The position numbers and the translations under genes are program-made. A stretch of 64,000 nt of DNA from Solimonas soli DSM 21787 (lineage in GTDB: Bacteria; Pseudomonadota; Gammaproteobacteria; Nevskiales; Nevskiaceae): the NCBI RefSeq assembly GCF_000474945.1, contig NZ_AXDW01000019.1, positions 1-64,000 of the forward strand, given 5' to 3'. Below the pieces are notes generated by a model that saw only the letters and a list, made by a program, of their open reading frames with translations, had not been told where the DNA came from and searched no databases. Below are positions 7,715 to 16,047 of this stretch, piece by piece (position 1 is the stretch's first letter; each line of letters starts with the position of its first letter).

Positions 7715-8902
7715 CTACGCGCGCATCGGGGCCGGCCAGCCGGCCAGGCGCGGGCGCATCGCCGACGCCGCGGCGGCGCTGTGCGCTTGCGGCACGACCG
7801 GCGGGGCGTCGACGAGGCCGAGCAGGCGCAGATACTGCCGCGCCGCGATTGAACAGTGGAAGCCAGCGACGCTGGCGCGCAGCACGTCGGCCGGCAGCGC
7901 GCGCGCCAGCGTCTCGCGCATGGCCTGCGCCAGCGCCGTACAGTCGCCGACCGCGACCAGCGGCCCGTAGCGGCCGCGATCGAGAATCTCGCTCGGCCCA
8001 CTCGGGCAGTCGGTCGACACGCAGGGAATGCCGAGCGCCAGCGCTTCGGCCAGCGCGCAGCCGAAGCCTTCCCAGGCCGAGGACAGCACGAACAGATCGG
8101 CGCGCGACAGCCAGGCATACGGGTTCGACTGGAAGCCGGGCATCAGCAGGCGATCGGCGATGCCGAGCGCCTCGGCCTGCGCCTGCAGCGCCGCGCGGTC
8201 GGCGCCCTCGCCGAGCACGACCAGGCGCGCCGGCGTGCGCTCCCGCAGCTTGGCGAAGGCGCGCAGCAGGGTCGCGAAGTCCTTCTGTCGTGTGAGACGG
8301 CCCATGCCCATGACCACCGGCAGTGTCTTGTCGGCCAGCCAGGGATGCGGCGCCGGTTCGTCGGCGCGCTGATCGAGATCGCGCGGGATGACCGGGTTGT
8401 GGATGACGTGCACCTTCTCCGCCGGCAGGCGGCACAGCGCGACGAGATCGTCGCGCACGCCGTGCGAGACGGCGACGATGCCGGTCGCCAGCGGATAGAG
8501 GCGGCGCATCGCGCGCAGGCGCAGCCAGCGCGTCAGCGCGTCGCGCCCTTCGAGCGATTGCGAGACATTGGTATGCAGCTGCAGCCAGACCGGCACGCGA
8601 TGGCTGGCGTGGCGCGCGGCGCGGATCGCCGCACGCCCGGCACGGTCCTTGGCGACCAGCAGCGCATCGGGCCGGTACTCGTCGAGGTACTCGGCGATCT
8701 CCGCCACGGCGGTCATCGCGTGCTGGCTGCGCAGATGGATCAGGCGCACCTGGTCCGGCACGTGGCGCACATGCGGGCCGCGGAACTTGATGGTCAGCAG
8801 GTCGACCGCGACCTCGCTGGCGAACTCGCCGGCAAGCAGATTGACGACGCGCTCGACGCCCCCCTCGCCGGAATACGAGACTAGGATCGCCAGTCGCTTC
8901 AT
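7715..8902 (-). CDS. Glycosyltransferase, GT4 family
   Basis: A 395-aa GT-B glycosyltransferase starting MKRLAILVSYSGEGGVERVVNLLAGEF. The ATG at 8902 was chosen; a GTG one codon upstream is possible. The donor site shows GMGRLTRQKDFATLLRAF and EX7E in SSAWEGFGCALAEALALG. It is a close paralogue of the gene at 2895-3998, with long near-identical DNA blocks around 7965-8060 versus 3045-3140. It has a C-terminal extension of about 30 residues after the usual family end (from VDAPPVVPQAHSAA on), rich in Ala/Pro/Arg. It is separated from the sulfotransferase gene start by 114 bp, so it may belong to its own transcript. Confidence 0.87.
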   Translation of the reverse strand: MKRLAILVSYSGEGGVERVVNLLAGEFASEVAVDLLTIKFRGPHVRHVPDQVRLIHLRSQHAMTAVAEIAEYLDEYRPDALLVAKDRAGRAAIRAARHASHRVPVWLQLHTNVSQSLEGRDALTRWLRLRAMRRLYPLATGIVAVSHGVRDDLVALCRLPAEKVHVIHNPVIPRDLDQRADEPAPHPWLADKTLPVVMGMGRLTRQKDFATLLRAFAKLRERTPARLVVLGEGADRAALQAQAEALGIADRLLMPGFQSNPYAWLSRADLFVLSSAWEGFGCALAEALALGIPCVSTDCPSGPSEILDRGRYGPLVAVGDCTALAQAMRETLARALPADVLRASVAGFHCSIAARQYLRLLGLVDAPPVVPQAHSAAAASAMRPRLAGWPAPMRA

Positions 8903-9229
8903 CACCGCTGGCCCTCGCCGGACGCGAGGCGCCGGCGCCCCCTGGCCAGGGCGACGGCCGTCGCGTCGAACCGCTGCAGATCACTCATTCCAAAGTTCCA
9001 GATCGCGCTGGGCTTCATCGGTTCCGGAGGCTCCGGCCGCGCCTTCAGGCCCCATCATCGCCCAAGCGCGTGGTCGGCGGATGACAGCACCGTCAGCCGG
9101 TCGCTCGGGGACGGCCGGCGGGCCGTCACTGCGGTCACGAGCAATAAGCGCGCCGCCTCAGCGCGGCCCCGCCCAGCATGTCATCCGCCCGCCGGCGCGG
9201 GAAGACAGTCGTCGGCAGCGCGCCATCCG
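8903..9229. other. Non-coding spacer next to the glycan locus
   Basis: No gene with a recognisable product is visible in these ~330 bases on either strand. Short open frames exist but have no family features. A fragment of the sulfotransferase-like decay product may continue into the right end (9135-9229), where the minus-strand frame remains open but carries no motif. The spacer must contain the promoter for the minus-strand glycosyltransferase at 8902; I could not pick a -10/-35 pair with confidence. Confidence 0.4.
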
Positions 9230-9639
9230 GCGAGGCGTTGATCACCTCGATGCCGGCCTCGCGCGGCGCGCGGGCGGCAAAGCGGTAGTCGTCATGGACC
9301 GAGGCATTGAGCCGCCCGGGCGTGCGCTGCGGCAGGCCGATGGCGTCGCGCACCGCCTGGAGATCGCCCTGCAGGTTTCTCGACGCGGCAGACACGATCG
9401 ACCAGCAGCTCGCGCGGTCCCGGCAGACGCAGGCAGGAGACCGGCGTGCGGAAATGATGGCGTGCGCGGGTCTCCGGGCGTGACAGGCCTCGGCGCACCA
9501 AGTCGGCGAAATCGACGTGGCACGCGAGGTGGCGGGCGGCCCAGCGCCGGTCGTCCGACGGGCAGCGCTCACTGCGCACGAAATGCCAGGCCGGGACCGG
9601 GCGATCCCGGGGATTGCGCGCGACCGTGAACTTGCGCAT
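9230..9639 (-). pseudogene. Degenerate sulfotransferase gene (frameshifted, lacking its 5' part)
   Basis: Read on the minus strand from 9639, one frame begins RKFTVARNPRDR, matching the 3'-phosphate motif (F-VRNP-D) of sulfotransferases. It continues with WHFVRSERC, DFADLVRRGL and LLVDRVCRVE. At about 9380-9390 the similarity moves to another frame with RNLQGDLQAVRDAIGLP, matching the conserved downstream segment seen intact at 6938-7600 as YESLQDDFDSICKRIG. At least one frameshift is therefore present. The upstream P-loop part (HIAKTGGTS type) is absent. Boundaries are approximate. It is a relic related to the intact sulfotransferase of the locus, or of another gene lost from here. Confidence 0.65.
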
Positions 9640-9729
9640 CCGTGCGCGGCACGCCGGGCCGCGTCGTGATCGGTGATCGCCGCTGCGTCTGTTCGATCCT
9701 GTAAGCGGATGCTGCGGCCGGCGCGACGC

Positions 9730-12531
9730 TCAGGGCGGCGGCGATGCCAGGTGCCGCGCCATGATGGCCCGCACGCTCGCGCGTTCGCCGGTGAAGCGCG
9801 TCGGCTCGGCGAACGACGCGGCGTTCTGCAGCGAGCACTCGTGCAGCCAGGCGCGATAGCTGCGATAGCAGCGGATCAGCTCGGCGCTGTCATCCTTCGA
9901 CAGCGCGCCGGCCGCGGCCAGCGCCTCGAGCTGGCGCCAGTTGTCGCTCCATTCAGCGATGGCCGCGTCGCGATGGGCGTCGCGCAGCACGAGAAACTGC
10001 GTGATGAACTCGATATCGATCAGGCCGCCGTCGCCCTGCTTGACGTCCCAGCGCTCGGCGTTCGACTTGTCGAGCTTGGCGTGCATCTTGGCGCGCATCT
10101 CGACAATGTCGTGACCGAGCGTTGCAGGGTCGCGCGGCCGCATCAGCACCTCGCGGCGCAGCGCGGCAAAAGCCTCGGCGATCGCCGGCGTGCCGGCCAC
10201 GCAACGGGCCCGCGTCAGGGCCTGGTGCTCCCAGGTCCACGCCGACTCGCGCTGGTAGGCGGCGAAGCTCGCGAAGCTGGTCACCAGCAGGCCGGAGCGG
10301 CCGTTCGGGCGCAGCTCCATGTCGATCTCGTAGGCGCGGCCGGCCGGCGTCTGCGTCGCCAGCCAGTTGATGACGCGCTGCGCGAGGCGCGCATACCAGA
10401 CGCCGTTGTTGATCGAACGCGGGCCCTGCGCGGTGTCGCCGTCGAGCTGGTCGCAGTCGTGCACGAACACCAGATCGAGATCGGAGCCGTAGCCAAGCTC
10501 GATGCCGCCGAACTTGCCGTAGGCCAGCACCGCGAAGCCGGCCGGCGCGCCGTCGCCGCGCAGCGGCGTGCCGTACTGCGCGCGCATCTCGATCCAGGCG
10601 CGTTGCAGCGCCTCGTCGACCAGGGCCTCGGCGAGCCAGGTCAGGCGATCGCTCACCTGCACCAGCGGCAGGCTGCCGGCGAGATCGGCGGCGGCGATGC
10701 GCAGCGTCATTTCCTTCTGGTAGCGGCGCAGCAGGTCCATGCCGGATTCGGTGTCGTCGGCCGTCAGGCCGGCGGTGCGGCGCGCCAGTTCCTGCCGCAA
10801 GGCCTGGCGATCGGGCGGCGCGTACAGCGTGCGCGGATCGAGCAGCGCATCGAGCAGGGCCGGCGACTGCGCGATGAAGCCGGTCAGCCAGGGACTCGCT
10901 CCGCACAGGCGCACCAGCTGCGTGCGCGCCACGGCGTTGTCGCGCAGCAGGGTCAGATAGGTCGAGCGGCCGGCCACCGCCTGCACGACGCTGAGCGTGC
11001 GGCTCAGCGCCTGCTCCGGCGCGGCCTGCTCGCGCGCCGCGTCGAACAGCGGGCCGAGCAGCGCCAGCAGTCTCTGCACGGCGCTCTCCGGCATCGCCCG
11101 CACCAGGCGCGCGTTGCGCAGCTCGTCGAGCGCGGCGAGCACCTGGCGCGGATCGCGGCCGAAGCCGGCCTCGCCGAGCGCCTCGCAGGCCTCGTCACCC
11201 TCGACCATGCGCGACCACAGCGCGCGCACCAGGCGCGCGCTCGCGTGGTCGGCGTCGGCATCGCCGCGCTCGGCGAAGATGGAGTCGAACTGCTCCTGCA
11301 CGAAACGCCGCACGCCGGCGAGCGCCTGCAGCAGCGCATCCCAGTCCGCGAAGCGCAGCGCCGCGCACAGCGCCGCACGTGCCTCGTCCTGCGTCGGCAG
11401 CACGTGCGTCTGCTGGTCGGCGTAGATCTGGATGGCGTTTTCGAGCCGGCGCAGGAAGACGTAGCCGTCGTCGAGCCGCGCGGCGATGGCGGCGTCGAGA
11501 TGGCCGGCTTCGCCGAGATAGCGCAGCACCGGCCGCAGGCGCGTATCGCGCAGCGCGCTTTCGGCGCCGCCGCGCACCAGCTGGAACGACTGCACGATGA
11601 ACTCCAGCTCGCGGATGCCGCCGCTGCCGAGCTTGATGTTGTCTTCCTGGCCGCGCCGCGCCACGTCGTCGGCGATCAGGCGCTTGAGATCGCGCAGGCT
11701 GCCGATGGCGTTGTAGTCGAGATAGCGGCGATAGACGAAGGGCCGCAGGCTGCGCAGCAGTTCCGTGCCGGCGTCGCGGTCACCCGCGACTGGCCGCGCC
11801 TTGATCAGCGCGTAGCGCTCCCATTCGCGGCCGTGCACCTGGTAGTACTCCTCGAGCGCCGAGAAGGACACCGACAGCGCGCCGGCCGAGCCGAAAGGGC
11901 GCAGCATCAGGTCGACGCGGAACACGAAGCCGTCGGGCGTCACCGCCGACAGCGCGCGCTGCACCTCCTGCGCCAGCTTGGCGAAGTATTCGTCGGTGCT
12001 CAGCGGGCGCGGTCCGTCGGTCTCGCCCGCGGCGCGATGGCAGAAGATGAGGTCGATGTCCGAGGAGAAATTCAGCTCGCGGCCGCCGAGCTTGCCCATG
12101 CCGAGCACCACCGGACGGATCGCCGCGCCGGTCTCGTCGCGCGGCACGCCATGGCGCGCCTGCAGACGCCGCTCGCCGGCCTGCAGCGCCGCCTCGATGC
12201 AGGCGTCGGCGAGATCGGAGAGGTCGCCGAGCGTCTCGTCGAGCCCGGCCAGACCGGCGAGATCGCGGAAGGCGACGCGCGCCATCTCGTGCCGCCGCAG
12301 CAGGCGCAGTTCGCGCAGCAAGGCCGCGTCGTCGTCGAGCGCGGCGATGCGCAGGGCCGCGCTCGCGATGGCGCCGGCCGCGCGGCGCTCCAGCAGCGCG
12401 GCGGCGAACGCTTGCGGATCGGCGAGGCGCGCCACCGTCTCGCTGAAGAAGCGGCTGGCGGCGAGCACGCGCGGCAGCTCGGCGGCTATTTCAGGGGCTT
12501 GCGCGGCAAGCGCGGCCTGCAGATCTGGCAT
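9730..12531 (-). CDS. glnE: Bifunctional glutamine synthetase adenylyltransferase/adenylyl-removing enzyme
   Basis: A 933-aa GlnE, close to the usual ~950 aa. It adds AMP to glutamine synthetase and removes it, in response to PII and glutamine, so setting nitrogen assimilation. Both nucleotidyltransferase domains are recognisable by their G-D-D motifs. The N-terminal deadenylylase has GMGKLGGRELNFSSDIDLIF near residues 155-175. The C-terminal adenylylase has YGKFGGIELGYGSDLDLVFV near 670-690. The frame extends upstream, but the ATG at 12531 is preceded by a GGAGAGGAG-like Shine-Dalgarno and gives the normal N terminus MPDLQAAL. It is a single gene here, with an unrelated amidase upstream on the same strand (49 bp gap). 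Confidence 0.95.
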   Translation of the reverse strand: MPDLQAALAAQAPEIAAELPRVLAASRFFSETVARLADPQAFAAALLERRAAGAIASAALRIAALDDDAALLRELRLLRRHEMARVAFRDLAGLAGLDETLGDLSDLADACIEAALQAGERRLQARHGVPRDETGAAIRPVVLGMGKLGGRELNFSSDIDLIFCHRAAGETDGPRPLSTDEYFAKLAQEVQRALSAVTPDGFVFRVDLMLRPFGSAGALSVSFSALEEYYQVHGREWERYALIKARPVAGDRDAGTELLRSLRPFVYRRYLDYNAIGSLRDLKRLIADDVARRGQEDNIKLGSGGIRELEFIVQSFQLVRGGAESALRDTRLRPVLRYLGEAGHLDAAIAARLDDGYVFLRRLENAIQIYADQQTHVLPTQDEARAALCAALRFADWDALLQALAGVRRFVQEQFDSIFAERGDADADHASARLVRALWSRMVEGDEACEALGEAGFGRDPRQVLAALDELRNARLVRAMPESAVQRLLALLGPLFDAAREQAAPEQALSRTLSVVQAVAGRSTYLTLLRDNAVARTQLVRLCGASPWLTGFIAQSPALLDALLDPRTLYAPPDRQALRQELARRTAGLTADDTESGMDLLRRYQKEMTLRIAAADLAGSLPLVQVSDRLTWLAEALVDEALQRAWIEMRAQYGTPLRGDGAPAGFAVLAYGKFGGIELGYGSDLDLVFVHDCDQLDGDTAQGPRSINNGVWYARLAQRVINWLATQTPAGRAYEIDMELRPNGRSGLLVTSFASFAAYQRESAWTWEHQALTRARCVAGTPAIAEAFAALRREVLMRPRDPATLGHDIVEMRAKMHAKLDKSNAERWDVKQGDGGLIDIEFITQFLVLRDAHRDAAIAEWSDNWRQLEALAAAGALSKDDSAELIRCYRSYRAWLHECSLQNAASFAEPTRFTGERASVRAIMARHLASPPP

Positions 12532-12579
12532 GGACAAAAGCTCTCCTCTCCCTCTCCCCACGCAAGCTGATTTTTTCTT

Positions 12580-14169
12580 TCAGACGCTGGCCACATGCAG
12601 CGGCGGACGCCGCTGCGCCCAGGGCTGCGCCTGTTCGAGTTGCGCGGCGACGCGGAACAGCAGGCCTTCGCCGCCCGGCGTCGCGCTCAGCTGCACGCCG
12701 AGCGGCAATAGGTACCCGCCATCGTCACGCGCCTCGCCCGAGCCATCCATGGCGCCGCGGTCCGGCGCGGCCGCCGGACGCTTCGCGTTCGCGGCGCGGC
12801 AGCGCGCCCAGTGCAAGGGCACCGACATCGCCGGCGTGCCGGTCAGGTTGGCGAGCTGGGTGAACGGCACCCACTTCAGATTCTCCTCGACCATCTGCTC
12901 GACGATGTCGGTCTTCAGCACCAGGCCCTCGAGGTGCAGCGCGAGCAGCACGCGCAGCACGGCCTGCTGCCAGTCCGGCGTGCGGATTTCGCCGACGCGC
13001 GCCGGCGGCATCGCCAGCGTCGGCGTGAGATAGAGGTCGTAGCGCTGGTGGAACTCGCCGAGACGGCGCGCGTAATCGTTCCAGCGCATATAGCCTTCGA
13101 CGTAGGCATTGGCGCGCGTGGCGCGGCCGAAGGCGGCCATCGCCCGCGTGTCGATCTCGAAAGCGTCGTTGCCGCAGCCGGTGCGGCGCTTGATGTCGTC
13201 GAAGGTCGCGGCGCAGGTCGCGAACCACATGGTGATGAAGTCCTTGCCGAGCTGCATGCCGTCGATGTCGGGGTTCGCCTCCTCGACGTGATGGCCGAGC
13301 GTCTCGAGCAGGCGCGCCGCCTGCGTCACGGCCTGGATCGCCTCGGCGTCGACCGGCGTGCCGATCGGCGAACGCGTCGAATAGGCGATGGTCAGGCGGC
13401 CCGGATCACGGCTCAGTTCGTCGCTGTACGGCCGCTCCGGCGGCGCGATGTGGAACAGCGCGCCAAGCTCCGGACCGTGCGTGGCATCGAGCATCGCCGC
13501 GCTGTCGCGCACGCTGCGCGTCAGCACGTGATCGATCACCGCGCCATGCATGCGCTCGACGTAGCGCGGGCCCATCGGCGTGCGGCCGCGGCCGGGCTTG
13601 AAACCGAACAGGCCACAGTGCGCGGCCGGGATGCGGATCGAACCGCCGCCGTCGTTGGCGCCGGCGATCGGCACGATGCCGGACGCCACCGCCGCCGCCG
13701 CGCCGCCGCTCGAACCGCCCGGTGTGTGCGCGAGGTTCCACGGGTTGCGGCAGGCACCCCAGGCTTGCGCTTCGGTGATCGCCTTGGCGCCGAACTCCGG
13801 CACGTTGGTGCGGCCGAACACGACCACGCCGGCGCGCAGCCAGCGCACGATCATCTCGGCGTGTTCCTGCGGCGCGAAGCGCGCGTCCTTGAGCGCGCGA
13901 TTGCCGTAAGAGGCGGGCACGCCGGCGTATTCCTGGAAGATGTCCTTGGCGAGGAACGGCACGCCGGCGAACGGCCCGGCCAGCGGTTCGGCGGCGCGCG
14001 CACGGGCGATGTCGTGCATCGGCGTGACGATGGCGTTGATCTGCGGATTGACCTTGCCGGCCGCGGCGATCGCGGTCTCCAGCAATTCCAGCGGCGTCAC
14101 CTCGCGGCGCCGCACGAGCTCGGCGAGGCCGAGTCCGTCGTGGCGCGCGTAGTCGGCAATGGACAGCAT
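12580..14169 (-). CDS. Amidase signature family hydrolase
   Basis: A 529-aa amidase of the Ser-cisSer-Lys type, hydrolysing a carboxamide bond. Lys75 sits in GVPFLAKDIF, the cis-Ser in the GGSSGG loop at 151-156, and the nucleophile S177 in NDGGGSIRIP. The N terminus DYARHDGLGLAELVRRREVTP is typical of family members annotated as 6-aminohexanoate-cyclic-dimer hydrolase-like, but substrate cannot be told from sequence. Near the C terminus about 30 extra residues rich in Ala/Arg/Gly (RCRAANAKRPAAAPDRG onward) interrupt the usual passage from MSVPLHW to LPLGVQ. The ATG at 14169 is preferred because GGGAG lies 6 nt upstream; an ATG at 14175 is adjacent. No signal peptide. Confidence 0.85.
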   Translation of the reverse strand: MLSIADYARHDGLGLAELVRRREVTPLELLETAIAAAGKVNPQINAIVTPMHDIARARAAEPLAGPFAGVPFLAKDIFQEYAGVPASYGNRALKDARFAPQEHAEMIVRWLRAGVVVFGRTNVPEFGAKAITEAQAWGACRNPWNLAHTPGGSSGGAAAAVASGIVPIAGANDGGGSIRIPAAHCGLFGFKPGRGRTPMGPRYVERMHGAVIDHVLTRSVRDSAAMLDATHGPELGALFHIAPPERPYSDELSRDPGRLTIAYSTRSPIGTPVDAEAIQAVTQAARLLETLGHHVEEANPDIDGMQLGKDFITMWFATCAATFDDIKRRTGCGNDAFEIDTRAMAAFGRATRANAYVEGYMRWNDYARRLGEFHQRYDLYLTPTLAMPPARVGEIRTPDWQQAVLRVLLALHLEGLVLKTDIVEQMVEENLKWVPFTQLANLTGTPAMSVPLHWARCRAANAKRPAAAPDRGAMDGSGEARDDGGYLLPLGVQLSATPGGEGLLFRVAAQLEQAQPWAQRRPPLHVASV

Positions 14170-14251
14170 CTGCATCTCCCGAATGAGGTGCGGCGGAGCA
14201 TAGCGCAGCGATGCGCGCGCCCGCGGCGCCTCGGCGCCTCGCGCCGCGCCG

Positions 14252-14452
14252 TTCAGGAACGGAACGGAAAATGAAATAGACCCGCGCCGGCCATGCAGAG
14301 CGCCGCCCACAGGTGCGCCGCGAGCCCCGCGACAGCGGCGCAAGCCGCGGTTCGCCAAGGCGAGTCGGCGCCGACGACCTGCAGGCGCTCGGGTCTTCAG
14401 GAACGGAAGATGAAGTAGACCGCGCCGGCCATGCAGAGCGCCGCCCACAGGT
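14252..14452. repeat. Partial tandem duplication of the DUF486 gene 3' end
   Basis: The bases at 14252-14314 repeat those at 14396-14452, with a perfect 32-base block at 14283-14314 and 14421-14452 and small insertions elsewhere in the left copy. The right copy is the true 3' end and stop of the minus-strand DUF486 gene. The left copy lies beyond its stop, between that gene and the amidase, with about 80 unrelated bases separating them. It encodes nothing on its own. It looks like the footprint of a duplication or unequal exchange of which only the 3' edge remains. Confidence 0.8.
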
Positions 14453-14750
14453 AGTCCAGCTTGATCGGCTGCTTCATGTACAGCACCGCGAACGGCACGA
14501 ACACGCCGAGGGTGATGACCTCCTGCATGATCTTCAGCTGCGGCAGCGACAGGGTGCTGTAGCCGATGCGGTTCGCCGGCACCTGGATCAGGTATTCGAA
14601 CAGGGCGATGCCCCAGGAGATGAGCGCGGCGACGTACCAGGCCTTGTCGCGCAGATCCTTGAGATGCGCGTACCAGGCGACGGTCATGAAAATGTTCGAC
14701 AGCACGAGCAGGCCGGCGGCCTGCGCCGCGGCAGTGAGATTGATCGGCAT
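14397..14750 (-). CDS. DMT superfamily small membrane protein (DUF486)
   Basis: A 117-aa hydrophobic protein with four predicted membrane segments: roughly residues 8-26, 36-54, 72-90 and 98-115. The family signature NIFMTVAWYAHLK lies near 19-31 and the C terminus is YLWAALCMAGAVYFIFRS. DUF486 proteins have the size and topology of half-size drug/metabolite transporter subunits, but their substrate is unknown. The start at 14750 gives MPINLTAA; the frame runs further upstream through sequence without membrane character. A copy of its 3' end sits just downstream (14252-14314). Confidence 0.85.
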   Translation of the reverse strand: MPINLTAAAQAAGLLVLSNIFMTVAWYAHLKDLRDKAWYVAALISWGIALFEYLIQVPANRIGYSTLSLPQLKIMQEVITLGVFVPFAVLYMKQPIKLDYLWAALCMAGAVYFIFRS

Positions 14751-14804
14751 GGCGGGAATCCGGGATGTGCAGGCAGTCTGCCGCGCGCCGCGAACGGCGC
14801 GCAA

Positions 14805-14830
14805 CAAAAAGGCCGGCGCGCGGCCGGCCT
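14805..14830 (-). terminator. Rho-independent terminator after the DUF1134 gene
   Basis: On the minus strand, arms AGGCCGGC and GCCGGCCT (14810-14817 and 14823-14830) form an 8-bp stem with a 5-base loop, followed by TTTTT. It lies 18 bp past the stop of the gene at 14848 and before the DUF486 start. Confidence 0.8.
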
Positions 14831-14847
14831 CCTGGCCCCTGCGGCGC

Positions 14848-15504
14848 TTACAGCGGAACGACCGAGGCCTCGCGCGTGTAATGCACGTAGCCGAGGCTGG
14901 CGCCGGCGCGCAGGCCGACGCCGGTGCGGATCGGCGCGAGCACGATGTCGCCGCTCTTCTGATAGTTCACGCCGACGCCGGCGACCACGTACAGGCTGCC
15001 GTCGACCGCGGGAAAGCGCTGGAACAGCTGGCTCGACGAGCGCAGGTTGTAGACGAGGGTGAAGACCTTCGAGGCGTTGCCGCCGAAATCCCAGCCCACC
15101 GACGGCCCCTGCCAGTACACCTTCTGGCTGTCGCCGCCCTTGAACTGCAGCGTGCCCTTGCCGTAGCGCAGGCCGACGACGATGGCACCGCCACCCTCGT
15201 TGCCGTAGATGTAGGCATTCGGCCGGCCATAGTCGGAGAAGGTGCGCTCGATCGCCTTGGCGAGTCCTTCGCTGGACGAGCCGAAGAACTTGGAGGCGGC
15301 CTGCGTGACTTCGTCGGCGCTGTAGGTCGCCGATTCCTCGGTCTGCGGCGGCGGCGCGCCCTCGACCGGCTGCGGCGCCTGGATGTCGCCATTGGCCGGC
15401 GGCGGATCGTTCTGCCCCGTCGCCGCCTGCGCGGCGAGCAGGCCCGCCGCGAGTGCCAGCCCGAAGCCGATGCTGCGACGCCAGTGCTTGCGCTGGGTAT
15501 TCAT
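14848..15504 (-). CDS. DUF1134 family envelope protein (EipA-like)
   Basis: A 218-aa secreted protein. Residues 1-33 form a signal peptide with a positively charged start (MNTQRKHWRR), a hydrophobic core and an Ala-rich cleavage region. A Pro-rich linker follows. From about residue 60 the DUF1134 domain runs to the end, with ATYSADEVTQAASKFFGSSS, PNAYIYGNEGGGAIVVGLRYG, VYWQGPSVGWDFGG and LAPIRTGVGLRAGASLGYVHY. The Brucella member EipA is a periplasmic beta-barrel protein needed for envelope integrity; a similar role here is inference. It ends with its own terminator and starts about 90 bp from the TerB-like gene. The ATG at 15504 gives the signal peptide directly. Confidence 0.85.
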   Translation of the reverse strand: MNTQRKHWRRSIGFGLALAAGLLAAQAATGQNDPPPANGDIQAPQPVEGAPPPQTEESATYSADEVTQAASKFFGSSSEGLAKAIERTFSDYGRPNAYIYGNEGGGAIVVGLRYGKGTLQFKGGDSQKVYWQGPSVGWDFGGNASKVFTLVYNLRSSSQLFQRFPAVDGSLYVVAGVGVNYQKSGDIVLAPIRTGVGLRAGASLGYVHYTREASVVPL

Positions 15505-15596
15505 CGTTGTGACTCCATGATGCTGGAAGGCGGCGGCACTAGGCCACAAAGGCTCTTAATCCGGACTGAACTGTAATGCGAATCCATACTGCGCCC

Positions 15597-16028
15597 TCAG
15601 CCGCCGGCGGCGAGGCGCGTGCGCACGAAATCGGCATGCGGCACGAACAGCAGCTCGGCGAGCTGGCGGATCAAGCCTTCCTCGCGCGGCTCGATGCGGC
15701 CGTCGGCGAGTGCGACCTGCCAGAGCCAGCCGAGCAGCTCGCGCTTGCCGTCGGCGTCGAGTTCCGCGTTGAGGGCGCTGACGAACTCGTGCAGAGACAC
15801 CGCGGCGCCGGCGCTCTCGCTGGCGCGCGCCAGCAGCGCTTCGGTCTGTGCGGCATCGAGCTGGAATGCGCGGCCGAGCTGCTCGCGGATCAGCTGCAGC
15901 TCGGCCGGGCTGCGCTCGAAATCGGCGCGCGCCGTTTCGAGCAGCAGCACCGCCATCGCCAGGTGGCGGTCGAGCGCCGCCTTCGGCTGCGGCGCCAGGG
16001 CCGCCGTCAGTTTCCGCAACAAGCTCAT
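15597..16028 (-). CDS. TerB-like family protein
   Basis: A 143-aa all-helical cytoplasmic protein starting MSLLRKLTAAL. It has the general pattern of TerB-related (COG4103) proteins: an acidic helical repeat with MAVLLLETARADFERSPAEL near 25-45 and WQVALADGRIEPREEGLIRQLAELL near 100-125. The phrase ADG-I-P-E is the family hallmark. TerB proteins are linked to tellurite and stress responses, but stand-alone members have no proven function. It lies 19 bp downstream of the outer-membrane protein gene on the same strand, so they may be co-transcribed. The frame is open upstream, but this ATG gives the usual family N terminus. Confidence 0.75.
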   Translation of the reverse strand: MSLLRKLTAALAPQPKAALDRHLAMAVLLLETARADFERSPAELQLIREQLGRAFQLDAAQTEALLARASESAGAAVSLHEFVSALNAELDADGKRELLGWLWQVALADGRIEPREEGLIRQLAELLFVPHADFVRTRLAAGG

Positions 16029-16047
16029 CGTCTCGCGACCGCTTCCT

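Noticed and set aside
9673-12570. A 965-residue plus-strand frame opposite glnE
   Set aside because: Antisense to the well-conserved glnE; its composition (Arg, Ala, Gln, His) is that of a reverse-complement artefact and no domain is visible.
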